Source: Pseudomonadota bacterium
GTDB taxonomy: Bacteria; Pseudomonadota; Alphaproteobacteria; Rhizobiales; Methylopilaceae
Reading direction: 5' to 3'
Assembly (NCBI GenBank): GCA_023388965.1
Contig: JAEWFF010000014.1
Coordinates: forward strand, 1-64,000
Length of the DNA stretch: 64,000 bases
Every line of letters starts with the position of its first letter. Positions within the stretch are counted from its first letter, which is position 1. The notes beneath the pieces were generated by a model. The model had not been told where the DNA came from. It did no database searches and saw nothing but the letters and a program-made list of their open reading frames with translations. Shown here in pieces: positions 53,391-61,347 of the stretch. The translations under genes and the position numbers were made by a program.

Positions 53391-54230
53391 GTGGACCGGA
53401 ACGAACGCAGGCGGCTGACCAAGGAGGTCGGCCTGGAAGCGCTTTATCGTATCTTCAAATTTGCGGCCGGTAGCGAATTTCTGCATTTCGGCCTCTTCGA
53501 GCCCGATATTCCCGCAGATTTCCAGCATATCCGCGAGGCTCAGGAGCGCTATCTGGAGCGGCTGATCGAGGTCATCCCGCCCACGGTGAAAAGCGTTCTC
53601 GATGTCGGAGCGGGCGCCGGCCGTTCCGCGGAGATTCTCATCGAACGCGGCTTTGCCGTCGATTGCGTCGTGCCGCCCGGAGGGTTGGCGGATATCGCCG
53701 CCGAACGCCTCAAGGGGCGCTCGACCATCTATCGCGGCCGCTTCGAGGAGGTCGAAATCCCGCAGCATTACGACCTCGTCCTGTTCAGCGAGAGCCTTCA
53801 GTACATCGCTCCCGACATTGCGCTGAGAAAGGCGCTGTCGCTGCTGCGGCCGGGCGGCCATATCCTCATCAGTGATTTCTTCCGCAGGGTCAGGGAAGAG
53901 GTCGGCGGCGGGCATCTCCACGCCGATTGGGAGAAATGCTGGCGCTCCATGCCGCTCGACTGCGTGCATGAGCACGACATCACGGCCGAAGCCGCGCCCA
54001 CAATCGATATCGTCAACGCATTCAACCGGGAGGTCGGCCGCCCGCTTGCCGAAGCGGCGGGCGTCGCCGCCAAAGCGCGCTGGCCCGTGCTCAGCCGGCT
54101 CGGCTATTTCCTGTTCCGGCGCGACATCGACCGGCTGTTCGAACGCGGTTTCGCCGATTACCGGACCGGGGCTGCGTTCCGGCACGGCAAAATCTACAAG
54201 ACCTATCTCTTCCGTCACATGTGGGCGTGA
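53391..54230 (+). CDS. Class I SAM-dependent methyltransferase
   Basis: This 279-residue protein has motif I SVLDVGAGAGRSAEILIERG (about 67-86), a following D-C-V-V strand, and FDLVLFSESLQYI-like acceptor-strand sequence. A middle segment has GGHLHADWEKCWRSM. The C-terminal part is helical. The substrate is unknown. The start is GTG 53391. It lies just upstream of phoR, separated by a Pho-box-like repeat, so it is not clearly part of the Pho operon. Confidence 0.78.
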   Translation: MDRNERRRLTKEVGLEALYRIFKFAAGSEFLHFGLFEPDIPADFQHIREAQERYLERLIEVIPPTVKSVLDVGAGAGRSAEILIERGFAVDCVVPPGGLADIAAERLKGRSTIYRGRFEEVEIPQHYDLVLFSESLQYIAPDIALRKALSLLRPGGHILISDFFRRVREEVGGGHLHADWEKCWRSMPLDCVHEHDITAEAAPTIDIVNAFNREVGRPLAEAAGVAAKARWPVLSRLGYFLFRRDIDRLFERGFADYRTGAAFRHGKIYKTYLFRHMWA

Positions 54231-54251
54231 CCCGGCGCCGCCTTGGCGACC

Positions 54252-54269
54252 CTGTCATGTCGGTGTCAT
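54252..54269 (+). promoter_or_regulatory. Pho box (PhoB site) upstream of phoR
   Basis: CTGTCAT at 54252-54258 and GTGTCAT at 54263-54269 repeat with the 11-bp period of PhoB half-sites. The site is 36 bp before the phoR ATG, which fits autoregulation under phosphate limitation. Confidence 0.72.
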
Positions 54270-54304
54270 ATGCGCATGGCCCTCTCGTCGCGGGAGGCAG
54301 GACC

Positions 54305-55597
54305 ATGTCACACGAGATTGCGGGAGGCACAGCGAGATTGGGCCCTGTCATGCTGATCGATCGCCTGAAGGCGAATCGCGGTGCCCTCATTGCCGCCGCT
54401 CTGGCGCTGATCGGTCTCGGCTTTCTCAGCCATCTGCCGGCCTGGCTCATCATCATGGCGGCGACTTTCGTGGTCGTGGCCGCACTGGTCGTTCCTCTCC
54501 CCCCGCCGCCTCCGCCCCCGCTCGGCTGGGAACTGGAAGCCGCTCAGGACCCGCTTGCCGCCGCGCTGCTGGAAGCCCTGCTGGAGCCGGGCGTCCTGCT
54601 GACCGCGCGCGGCACGATCTACGCCTTCAACGATGCCGCGGCGTCCACCTTCGACCGGCTGCGCGCGGGCGACCCGATCTCGTTCGCGCTGCGCCAGCCC
54701 GAAGTGCTGGAAGCGGTGCGCGAGGTCGGCGGCGGCGGCGAAGGTAAGGTCATTGAATTTTCCGAGCGGGTTCCGGTCGATCGCTGGATCGAGGCCCGCG
54801 TCGGCCCGGTCTGGCTCGACCAGCAGGACCGCGCCGACGGCGTTCCGAAATATGTACTGCTGATCCTGCACGATCTGACGGCGATCCGCCGGGCCGAGCG
54901 CATGCGGGTCGATTTCGTCGCCAATGCCAGCCACGAACTGCGCACGCCTCTGGCCGCGCTGCTCGGCTTCGTCGAGACATTGCAGGGCCCCGCGAAGAAC
55001 GATGTGGATGCGCGCGAGCGCTTCCTCGCCATCATGCGCGGGCAGGCCAACCGCATGTCGCGTCTGGTCGACGATCTTCTTCATCTGTCGCGCATCGAGC
55101 AGCGCGAGCATATCCAGCCCAAGGAACGGGTCGATCTCGTCGAGATCATAAAATCGGTTCTCGACAGTCTCGCCCCGCTTGCCCGCGAGCGCGGTGTCGC
55201 CGTGGTGCCGTCCTATCCGGACGGCGAGGTGTGGGTGCGCGGCGAACGCGACGAACTGATCCGCGTCGTTGAGAATCTGGTCGAGAACGGCATCAAATAC
55301 GGACAGAACGGCAAAAGGGTCGAAGTGACCCTCAGCCTGGCGGGCGGGCAGGCGCGGATTTCCATCCGCGATCACGGGCCGGGCATCCCGGCCGAGCATC
55401 TGCCGCGCCTGACCGAGCGCTTCTACCGGGTCGATGCCGGCGACAGCCGGGAGAAGGGCGGAACGGGGCTTGGCCTTGCCATCGTCAAGCATATCATGGC
55501 CCGACACCGGGGCCGGCTGACCATTGAAAGCCCCGAAGGCGAAGGGGCGAGGTTCACGGTGATTCTCGATCTCGACGGCAGCCGGAAAGAAGCCTGA
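54305..55597 (+). CDS. phoR: Phosphate regulon sensor kinase PhoR
   Basis: PhoR phosphorylates PhoB when phosphate is scarce. From ATG 54305 (GGAGG eight bases upstream) it has 430 residues. Two adjacent N-terminal helices (about 19-37 and 40-62) have almost no periplasmic loop, as usual for PhoR. A proline run is followed by a PAS domain (about 85-195) and HisKA with H210 (VDFVANASHELRTPLAALLGFVETL). HATPase has LVENGIKYGQNGK and GTGLGLAIVKHIMARHRG. It precedes phoU by 77 bp with a second Pho-box-like repeat between. Confidence 0.93.
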   Translation: MSHEIAGGTARLGPVMLIDRLKANRGALIAAALALIGLGFLSHLPAWLIIMAATFVVVAALVVPLPPPPPPPLGWELEAAQDPLAAALLEALLEPGVLLTARGTIYAFNDAAASTFDRLRAGDPISFALRQPEVLEAVREVGGGGEGKVIEFSERVPVDRWIEARVGPVWLDQQDRADGVPKYVLLILHDLTAIRRAERMRVDFVANASHELRTPLAALLGFVETLQGPAKNDVDARERFLAIMRGQANRMSRLVDDLLHLSRIEQREHIQPKERVDLVEIIKSVLDSLAPLARERGVAVVPSYPDGEVWVRGERDELIRVVENLVENGIKYGQNGKRVEVTLSLAGGQARISIRDHGPGIPAEHLPRLTERFYRVDAGDSREKGGTGLGLAIVKHIMARHRGRLTIESPEGEGARFTVILDLDGSRKEA

Positions 55598-55614
55598 TTA
55601 ACCGCGTTTGCCGG

Positions 55615-55632
55615 CTGTCATCGAAGCGTCAT
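55615..55632 (+). promoter_or_regulatory. Pho-box-like repeat upstream of phoU
   Basis: CTGTCAT at 55615-55621 and GCGTCAT at 55626-55632 lie 11 bp apart, 43 bp before phoU. The spacing matches PhoB half-sites, though the second half is weaker. It suggests an internal promoter that can raise phoU-phoB independently of phoR. Confidence 0.6.
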
Positions 55633-55674
55633 CGAAGGCTGCTTAACAGGTCTTGTTTTCACATTGGCGGGACC

Positions 55675-56400
55675 ATGACCGAGCATATCGTCACACAGTT
55701 CGACGAAGATCTGAAAAACCTTTCGGAGATGATCGCCGAAATGGGTGGGCTGGCCGAGAAGCTGGTCGGGGAGTCCATTTCGGCTCTTCTGCGCCGCGAC
55801 CTTGGCTCCGCCCAGCGCATCATCGCGACCGATCGCACCATCGACCGGCTGCAGGCCCAGATCGAAGAGAAGGCGGTACTGACGCTCGCCAAGCGCCAGC
55901 CGGTTGCCAACGATCTGCGCGAGGTCATCGCGGCACTGCGCATTTCCAACGATCTCGAACGGATCGGCGATCTCGCCAAGAACATCGCCAAGCGCATCAT
56001 CGCGCTCGAAGGCCAGCTCCAGTCCCACAAGGTCACGAGCGGGGTCGACCATATGGGCGAGCTCGTTCTCGCTCAGCTCAAGAAGGTGCTCGACGCCTAT
56101 GCGCGCCGCGATGCGGTCGGAGCGCTGGAGGTCTGGGAACGCGACGGCGAGATCGACGTGCTGTACACATCGCTGTTCCGCGAGCTCCTGACTTATATGA
56201 TGGAAGATCCGCGCAATATCGGCTTTGCGACCCATCTGCTGTTCTGCGCGAAAAACGTCGAGCGCATCGGCGATCACGCGACCAATATCGCGGAAACGAT
56301 CAATTATCTCGTCACCGGCGAGACGCTGCTCGATGAACGTCCGAAGCAGGATCTGACATCGACGACAACGATCACCTATGGAGCGGAGGGCTCCGAGTAA
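55675..56400 (+). CDS. phoU: Phosphate signalling protein PhoU
   Basis: PhoU is a cytosolic six-helix protein that links the Pst transporter to PhoR and damps PhoB activation. The 241-residue sequence shows the duplicated helical bundle with metal-binding E/D signatures: RISNDLERIGDLAKNIAKR (first half) and FCAKNVERIGDHATNIAETINYL (second half). It normally follows pstSCAB, and no pst genes are here. It is one base from the phoB start. Confidence 0.95.
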   Translation: MTEHIVTQFDEDLKNLSEMIAEMGGLAEKLVGESISALLRRDLGSAQRIIATDRTIDRLQAQIEEKAVLTLAKRQPVANDLREVIAALRISNDLERIGDLAKNIAKRIIALEGQLQSHKVTSGVDHMGELVLAQLKKVLDAYARRDAVGALEVWERDGEIDVLYTSLFRELLTYMMEDPRNIGFATHLLFCAKNVERIGDHATNIAETINYLVTGETLLDERPKQDLTSTTTITYGAEGSE

Positions 56401-56401
56401 A

Positions 56402-57103
56402 ATGACGGCACGGGTCATGATCGTGGAGGACGAGGAGCCTCTCACCATGCTCCTCCGCTACAATCTCGAGTCCGAAGGCTACGATGTCGAAAGCGTGGCG
56501 CGCGGCGACGAGGCCGAGACACGGCTGCGCGAGCGTGTGCCTGATCTTCTTCTGCTCGACTGGATGCTGCCGGGCATTTCCGGCATCGAACTGTGCCGCC
56601 GCCTGCGCGCGCGCGAGGAAACCGAACGCCTGCCGGTCATCATGCTGACGGCGCGCGGCGAAGAGGGCGAGCGCGTGCGCGGTCTTGCGACCGGTGCCGA
56701 CGATTACGTCGTCAAGCCGTTTTCAGTGCCCGAACTTCTGGCGCGCGTGCGCAGCCTGCTGCGGCGCGCCAAGCCGGAACACATCGCAAGCCTGCTCAAG
56801 GCCGGCGACATCGAACTCGACCGCGAGACCAGGCGCGTGCGCCGCTCCGGCCGTGAACTCGATCTCGGTCCGACCGAATTCCGCCTTCTCGAATTCCTGA
56901 TGCAGACACCCGGCCGCGTCTTTACACGCGAGCAATTGCTCAACGGCGTGTGGGGCCACGACGTCTATATCGACGAGCGCACGGTGGATGTGCATGTTGG
57001 CCGCCTGCGCAAGGTCATCAATCGCGGCCGCAAATCCGATCCGATCCGCACCGTGCGCGGCTCCGGCTATTCGTTCGACGAGACCTTCGCCCGCGCGAAC
57101 TGA
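56402..57103 (+). CDS. phoB: Phosphate regulon response regulator PhoB
   Basis: PhoB activates phosphate-starvation genes through Pho boxes. From ATG 56402 it has 233 residues. The receiver domain has IVEDEEP at 7-13, phospho-site D53 (LLLLDWMLPGISG), MLTARGEE and the lysine of DYVVKPFSVPEL. The winged helix has LGPTEFRLLEFLMQTPGRVFTREQLLNGVWG and RTVRGSGYSF. Codons upstream to 56378 lie in phoU. It is followed by a strong terminator. Confidence 0.95.
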   Translation: MTARVMIVEDEEPLTMLLRYNLESEGYDVESVARGDEAETRLRERVPDLLLLDWMLPGISGIELCRRLRAREETERLPVIMLTARGEEGERVRGLATGADDYVVKPFSVPELLARVRSLLRRAKPEHIASLLKAGDIELDRETRRVRRSGRELDLGPTEFRLLEFLMQTPGRVFTREQLLNGVWGHDVYIDERTVDVHVGRLRKVINRGRKSDPIRTVRGSGYSFDETFARAN

Positions 57104-57129
57104 ACGTCTCTTCCGTAACTGCGAACGAA

Positions 57130-57157
57130 AAAGGCCGCATCCTAAGATGCGGCCTTT
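57130..57157. terminator. Bidirectional terminator between phoB and gcrA
   Basis: AAAGGCCGCATC (57130-57141) and GATGCGGCCTTT (57146-57157) form a perfect stem around CTAA, with A and T flanks. It ends the + strand Pho operon and the minus-strand gcrA. Confidence 0.9.
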
Positions 57158-57183
57158 GCCTCAAAAACAGCCTGCCTGATTGC

Positions 57184-57681
57184 TCAGGCCGCTGCGGTCC
57201 GCCGCCTGCGATCCGTTGCCGGCTGATACGCAAGTTGAGCATGATAGCTGCAGTAGGACGAGCCGGAATTCGAGCGCGATCCACAGAAACGGAAATCCGC
57301 CGATCCGGGATCGCCGATGGGCCAGCGGCACATGCACTCGCGCAGTTCCATGATCGTGACGCGCTCGCACGACACCGGTTCCAGATAGGTTTCGCGCTGG
57401 ATCACCGGCGCGATGTCCACTTCCGACAGCGCGACCGGCTTCAGCGCGGTGGCGCCGTGGGTGTGGAACATGGTGGCGGGATGCGAGGGCGCGCGCGGCT
57501 TGCGCGGGCGCGGAGTCGCAGTGGACGTCGTTTTCGCGCGGCCGGAAAGGCCGAGGCGATGCACCTTGCCGATAACGGCATTGCGGGTGATGCCGCCAAG
57601 CTCGGCCGCGATCTGGCTCGCCGAAAGACCGTCGGCCCAGAGCTTCTTGAGCAATTCTACCCGTTCGTCGGTCCAGTTCAT
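57184..57681 (-). CDS. gcrA: Cell-cycle regulator GcrA
   Basis: GcrA is an alphaproteobacterial sigma70 cofactor that activates genes at methylated GANTC sites. From ATG 57681 it has 165 residues: the N-terminal DNA-binding helix-turn-helix MNWTDERVELLKKLWADG...SASQIAAELGGITRNAVIGKVHRLGLSGR, a low-complexity linker, and the C-terminal RNA-polymerase-binding part with ELRECMCRWPIGDPGSADFRFCG and SYCSYHAQLAYQP. A CtrA-like box and DnaA-like boxes lie upstream, matching the control of gcrA known in Caulobacter. Confidence 0.95.
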   Translation of the reverse strand: MNWTDERVELLKKLWADGLSASQIAAELGGITRNAVIGKVHRLGLSGRAKTTSTATPRPRKPRAPSHPATMFHTHGATALKPVALSEVDIAPVIQRETYLEPVSCERVTIMELRECMCRWPIGDPGSADFRFCGSRSNSGSSYCSYHAQLAYQPATDRRRRTAAA

Positions 57682-57803
57682 TGTCGGGTCCTGTTCCTCT
57701 TGCGGAATCCGAAAGGGTCGGCCCTCCGCGTAATGGAACGCGGGGCCGGACAACCTACCGTCCGTAGTGGTGTTTGATACGCCGCCGCACGAGATGTCGT
57801 GCC

Positions 57804-57819
57804 TTAACGAGAGGTAAAC
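57804..57819. promoter_or_regulatory. CtrA-box-like sequence upstream of gcrA
   Basis: TTAAC-N6-TAAAC differs from the CtrA consensus TTAAC-N6-TTAAC in one base. It is about 125 bp before the gcrA start. In Caulobacter CtrA represses gcrA, so the location is meaningful, but binding is not shown here. Confidence 0.5.
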
Positions 57820-57866
57820 TACCGGGGCGCGGACTCGCCTGCAAGAGTCTGAAACGTGAACGCGGG

Positions 57867-57890
57867 TTTATCCCCACGCTGCGGGATAAA
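57867..57890. promoter_or_regulatory. Inverted repeat with DnaA-box-like core
   Basis: TTTATCCC (57867-57874) and GGGATAAA (57883-57890) are perfect arms around 8 nt. TTATCCCCA at 57868-57876 differs from the DnaA box TTATCCACA by one base, and the opposite arm gives a weaker site. DnaA activates gcrA in Caulobacter. The arms could equally form an RNA hairpin in an argD leader. Confidence 0.4.
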
Positions 57891-57992
57891 TGGTTAGACG
57901 ATTGGATCGCAGGCGCTGATTTCCCAACGATTCCGGACCGGCCGTCGGTGGATTGACTGCGCCCGGCGGTCCCGTAAAATCCACTCATATCG

Positions 57993-58030
57993 GAGGTGCC
58001 GCTTCCCGGGGCGGCACCTCTGCGCTTTTT
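57993..58030 (+). terminator. Intrinsic terminator or attenuator upstream of argD
   Basis: GAGGTGCCGC (57993-58002) pairs perfectly with GCGGCACCTC (58011-58020), followed by TGCGCTTTTT. It lies on the + strand with no annotated + strand gene ahead of it. It either ends a small transcript from the gcrA-argD gap or acts as an attenuator in the argD leader. Confidence 0.7.
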
Positions 58031-58074
58031 GGGCCACAGATTGACGGCCCGCCCCGGTTGAAAGGACTGCCTCA

Positions 58075-59307
58075 GTGACCTCCCCCTTGATGCCGGTTTT
58101 CGCGCGCGCCGATCTTGCGTTCGAGCGTGGGGAGGGCGCCTGGCTGACGACCGATACGGGCGAGCGATACCTCGATTTCGGGGCCGGCATCGCGGTCAAC
58201 GCGGTCGGCCACGCCCATCCGCATCTCGTCGCCGCGGTGAAGGAGCAGGCCGAGAAGCTCTGGCACACCTCCAATCTCTACCGCATCCCGCAGGGCGAGA
58301 TTCTGGCGCGGCGGCTGGTCGAGAACAGTTTTGCCGACACGGTGTTCTTCACCAATTCCGGCGCCGAGGCGAACGAAGCCGCGCTGAAGATCGCGCGCAA
58401 ATACCAGTCCGCCGCCAGCCATCCGGAAAAATGGCGCGTCATTACATTTGCCGGCGCGTTCCACGGCCGCACGCTCGCAACCATTGCGGCCGGCGGCAAT
58501 CCGAAACATCTCGACGGCTTCGGCCCGCCGGTCGAAGGGTTCGACCAGATCGAGGTCGGCGACGAGCGCGTGCTGCGCGAGGCAATCGGCCCGGCGACGG
58601 CCGCCATCATGATCGAGCCGATCCAGGGCGAGGGCGGCATCCGCGCGGTGCCGCCGGCCTTTCTGCGTTTGCTGCGTCAGATGTGCGACGAGCACGATCT
58701 GTTGCTGATCTATGACGAGGTGCAGACCGGCATCGGCCGCACCGGCCATCTGTTCGCCTATGAGGAATCCGGCGTCGCGCCGGATGTGATGTCGCTGGCC
58801 AAGGGGCTGGGCGGCGGTTTTCCGCTTGGCGCCTGCCTTGCCACAAGCCGCGCCGCCTCCGGCATGACGGCCGGCTCGCACGGCACGACCTTCGGCGGCA
58901 ACCCGCTGGCAATGGCGGTCGGCAATGCGGTTCTCGACATCGTGCTGGAGCCCGGCTTCCTCGATCAGGTGAAGAAGAAGGGCGTCGTGCTCAAGCAGAA
59001 GCTCGCCGCCGTGGCCGACCGCCATCCCGCTTCCATCGCCGGCATTCGCGGCGAGGGGCTGATGCTCGGCCTCAAATGCCTCGCGCCGAACAGCGAGATC
59101 GTTGCTGCGCTGACGGAGGCGCATGTGCTGTGCGTTCCGGCCGGCGACAATGTCGTGCGCCTTCTGCCGCCGCTGACGATCAGCGACGAGGAGATTGCCG
59201 AAGGCATCGAGCGGATCGATGCCGGGCTTGCGGCGCTCGACGACAAACTGGGGCTTTCGCTCAAGGCCTCCGCGAACCAGAAGCCCATACAGGTGTCCCG
59301 TGGCTGA
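58075..59307 (+). CDS. argD: Acetylornithine aminotransferase
   Basis: ArgD transfers an amino group from glutamate to N-acetylglutamate semialdehyde in arginine synthesis, using PLP. The 410-residue class III enzyme has the PLP-pocket TNSGAEANEAALKIARKY and AGAFHGRTLATIAAGG, DEVQTGIGRTGHLFA, and K243 in SLAKGLGGGFPLGA. It ends with THxxTFGGNPL-type sequence and EGLMLGL. The start is GTG 58075. argF starts within its last codons, forming argDF. It may also act in lysine synthesis (DapC), as some ArgD do. Confidence 0.93.
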   Translation: MTSPLMPVFARADLAFERGEGAWLTTDTGERYLDFGAGIAVNAVGHAHPHLVAAVKEQAEKLWHTSNLYRIPQGEILARRLVENSFADTVFFTNSGAEANEAALKIARKYQSAASHPEKWRVITFAGAFHGRTLATIAAGGNPKHLDGFGPPVEGFDQIEVGDERVLREAIGPATAAIMIEPIQGEGGIRAVPPAFLRLLRQMCDEHDLLLIYDEVQTGIGRTGHLFAYEESGVAPDVMSLAKGLGGGFPLGACLATSRAASGMTAGSHGTTFGGNPLAMAVGNAVLDIVLEPGFLDQVKKKGVVLKQKLAAVADRHPASIAGIRGEGLMLGLKCLAPNSEIVAALTEAHVLCVPAGDNVVRLLPPLTISDEEIAEGIERIDAGLAALDDKLGLSLKASANQKPIQVSRG

Positions 59308-60232
59308 GAAAATGCGTCATTTCCTGGATCTGTCGAATTTTTCCGGCCGCAATCTGCGCCTCATCCTCGACGCCGCCAAAGCCATCAAATCGCGCCGCCG
59401 CACGCCCGCCGGCGCGCAGGACCGCGTGCTCAGGGGCAGGGCCGTCGTCCTGATCTTCGAGCAGCCGAGCCTGCGCACGCGCATGTCGTTCGAGGTCGGC
59501 ATCCGCGATCTCGGCGGCGAATCGATCATGGTCACGGGCAAGGAGATCGAGCTTGGCGAGCGCGAGGCGATCAAGGACACTGCCCGCGTCATGTCGCGCT
59601 ATGCGGATGCGATCATGATCCGCATGCTCGATCACAAGAAGCTGCTCGAATTCTCGAAATGGGCCGAAGTGCCGGTCATCAACGGCCTGACCAAGACCTC
59701 GCATCCCTGCCAGGTCATGGCCGATGTCATGACATTCGAGGAACGGCAGGGACCGATCGCGGGCCGCACGATTGCCTGGACGGGCGATGCCAACAATGTG
59801 CTGGCGTCCTGGGTCCATGCCGCCACGCGGCTGGATTTCCGGCTCAGGATCGCAACGCCTCCGGAACTTGCACCAAGGCTCGATCTGATCGCATGGGCGA
59901 AGCGGGAAGGCGCGGCCGTGGAAGTGACGGACGATCCGTTCGCCGCCGTCGCCGGGGCCGATGCCGTGGTCACGGATGCGTGGGTGTCGATGGGCGATGG
60001 CGAGAAGGAACGCCGCCACAACCTGCTGACGCCCTATCAGGTGAACGCCAAGCTGTTGAAAGCGGCCAGCCCCGACGCCATCTTCCTGCATTGCCTGCCC
60101 GCGCATCGCGGCGAAGAAGTCACCGATGAGGTGATCGACAGCCCGCAATCGGCCGTGCTCGATGAAGCCGAAAACCGGCTTCATGCGCAGAAGGGCGTCC
60201 TTGCCTGGTGTTTCGACGCGATCCGGGCCTGA
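59300..60232 (+). CDS. argF: Ornithine carbamoyltransferase
   Basis: ArgF makes citrulline from ornithine and carbamoyl phosphate. From GTG 59300, which overlaps the argD end, it has 310 residues, the family norm. Seen motifs are EQPSLRTRMSFEVGIRDLGG (carbamoyl-phosphate loop), TKTSHPCQVMADVMTFEE, DAWVSMGDGEKE-type sequence and HCLPAHRGEEV (HCLP ornithine loop). The loop has S-L-R-T-R where most ornithine transcarbamylases have S-T-R-T-R. hslO follows after 32 bp. Confidence 0.94.
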   Translation: MAEKMRHFLDLSNFSGRNLRLILDAAKAIKSRRRTPAGAQDRVLRGRAVVLIFEQPSLRTRMSFEVGIRDLGGESIMVTGKEIELGEREAIKDTARVMSRYADAIMIRMLDHKKLLEFSKWAEVPVINGLTKTSHPCQVMADVMTFEERQGPIAGRTIAWTGDANNVLASWVHAATRLDFRLRIATPPELAPRLDLIAWAKREGAAVEVTDDPFAAVAGADAVVTDAWVSMGDGEKERRHNLLTPYQVNAKLLKAASPDAIFLHCLPAHRGEEVTDEVIDSPQSAVLDEAENRLHAQKGVLAWCFDAIRA

Positions 60233-60264
60233 TACCCCGCAGGACGGGGCGCAGGTTGAGTACG

Positions 60265-61209
60265 ATGCTTATGAATTCCGACGACCGAGTTCTGCCCTTC
60301 CAGGTCGAGGGGCTGGACGTGCGCGGCCGCGTGGTGCGGCTCGGCCCGGCCATCGACGCCGTTCTGGCGCGGCATTCCTATCCGCCGCCCGTGTCCAAAG
60401 TGCTCGGCGAGGCCGTGGCGCTGACGGTTCTGCTCGGCTCCTCGCTCAAGATCGACGGCCGGTTCCAGTTGCAGACGCGTACGGACGGCGCCATCGACAT
60501 GCTCGTCGTCGATTTCGAGGCGCCGGACCGGATGCGCGCCTATGCCCGTTTCGACGAGGAGCGCCTGAGCGCCGCAAACGGCGCGCCGACGGGCGAGCTT
60601 CTCGGCAAAGGCCATCTCGCCATGACGGTCGAGCCCGGGGCGGAGATGTCGCGCTATCAGGGCGTCGTGCCGCTCGACGGCGGCGGCCTCGAAGATGCCG
60701 CGCATGAATATTTCCGCCAGTCGGAACAGATTCCGACGCGCGTGCGCCTTGCGGTGGCCGAAGCTCTCGGCGCGGGCGAACATGCCTGGCGCGCGGGCGG
60801 CATTCTCGTGCAGTTTCTGCCGGACAGCGGCGAGCATGTGCGCGATCTTCCCGGCGGCGACGTGCCGGAAAGCGCGATGCCCGATCCGGTCGATGACGAC
60901 GACGCCTGGATGGAAGCGAAATCGCTGGTCGAGACGGTCGAGGATCACGAACTGATCGACCCGACGATCGCCAGCGAGGAGCTGCTGTACAGACTGTTCC
61001 ACGAACGCGGCGTGCGCGTGTTCCAGCAGCAGGAGGTGCGCCATTCGTGCCGCTGTTCGCAGGAGCGCATTCTCGGAATGCTGCGAAGCTTCTCCGACGA
61101 GGAGAAGCGCGACATGATCGACGATGACGGGCAGGTCAATGTGACGTGCGAGTTCTGCTCGGCGAAATATTCCGTCGCGCCGAAGGATATCGGCATCGAG
61201 CCGAATTGA
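60265..61209 (+). CDS. hslO: Redox-regulated chaperone Hsp33
   Basis: Hsp33 is a cytosolic holdase switched on when oxidation releases zinc from four cysteines. The 314-residue protein carries C262-x-C264 (HSCRCSQERI) and C295-x2-C298 (VTCEFCSAKY) at the C terminus. Its N-terminal domain has ARHSYPPPVSKVLGEAVALTVLLGSSLK and LGKGHLAMT. Length is normal. The start is ATG 60265, with ATG 60271 close behind. It sits downstream of argDF, an order common in Hyphomicrobiales. Confidence 0.95.
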   Translation: MLMNSDDRVLPFQVEGLDVRGRVVRLGPAIDAVLARHSYPPPVSKVLGEAVALTVLLGSSLKIDGRFQLQTRTDGAIDMLVVDFEAPDRMRAYARFDEERLSAANGAPTGELLGKGHLAMTVEPGAEMSRYQGVVPLDGGGLEDAAHEYFRQSEQIPTRVRLAVAEALGAGEHAWRAGGILVQFLPDSGEHVRDLPGGDVPESAMPDPVDDDDAWMEAKSLVETVEDHELIDPTIASEELLYRLFHERGVRVFQQQEVRHSCRCSQERILGMLRSFSDEEKRDMIDDDGQVNVTCEFCSAKYSVAPKDIGIEPN

Positions 61210-61213
61210 ATCT

Positions 61214-61347
61214 CCTCTCCCGCTTGCGGGAGAGGACGACTCGCGGGCGGGAGCCCGCGAGCGAGGTGAGGGGAGAGTCACACATCCAAATCCCCTCACC
61301 CGGCCATCGCTTCGCGATGTGCCGACCTCTCCCGTGAACGGGAGAGG
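61214..61347 (-). repeat. ~140-bp compound hairpin repeat, copy 2 (inverted)
   Basis: Read on the minus strand, this unit has the same order as copy 1 at 29152-29299: CTCTCCCGTTCACGGGAGAGG, TCGGCAC, a short hairpin, GGCCGGGTGAGGGG, a spacer, then CCCTCACCTCGCTCG and CTCTCCCGCAAGCGGGAGAG. It differs mainly in the inner hairpin and spacer. It fills the whole gap between convergent hslO and argE and abuts the argE stop codon. Confidence 0.85.

Larger units (their letters stand above)
57682..58074. other. 393-bp divergent region between gcrA and argD
   Basis: It contains the gcrA promoter with CtrA- and DnaA-like sites, the TTTATCCC/GGGATAAA inverted repeat, and a + strand terminator at 57993-58030 only 45 bp before argD. 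A 60-codon + strand frame (57774-57956, beginning MIRRRTRCRA) ends before that terminator. It has no known family and could be a leader peptide, a small protein or chance. A small RNA ending at the terminator is also possible. Confidence 0.5.
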
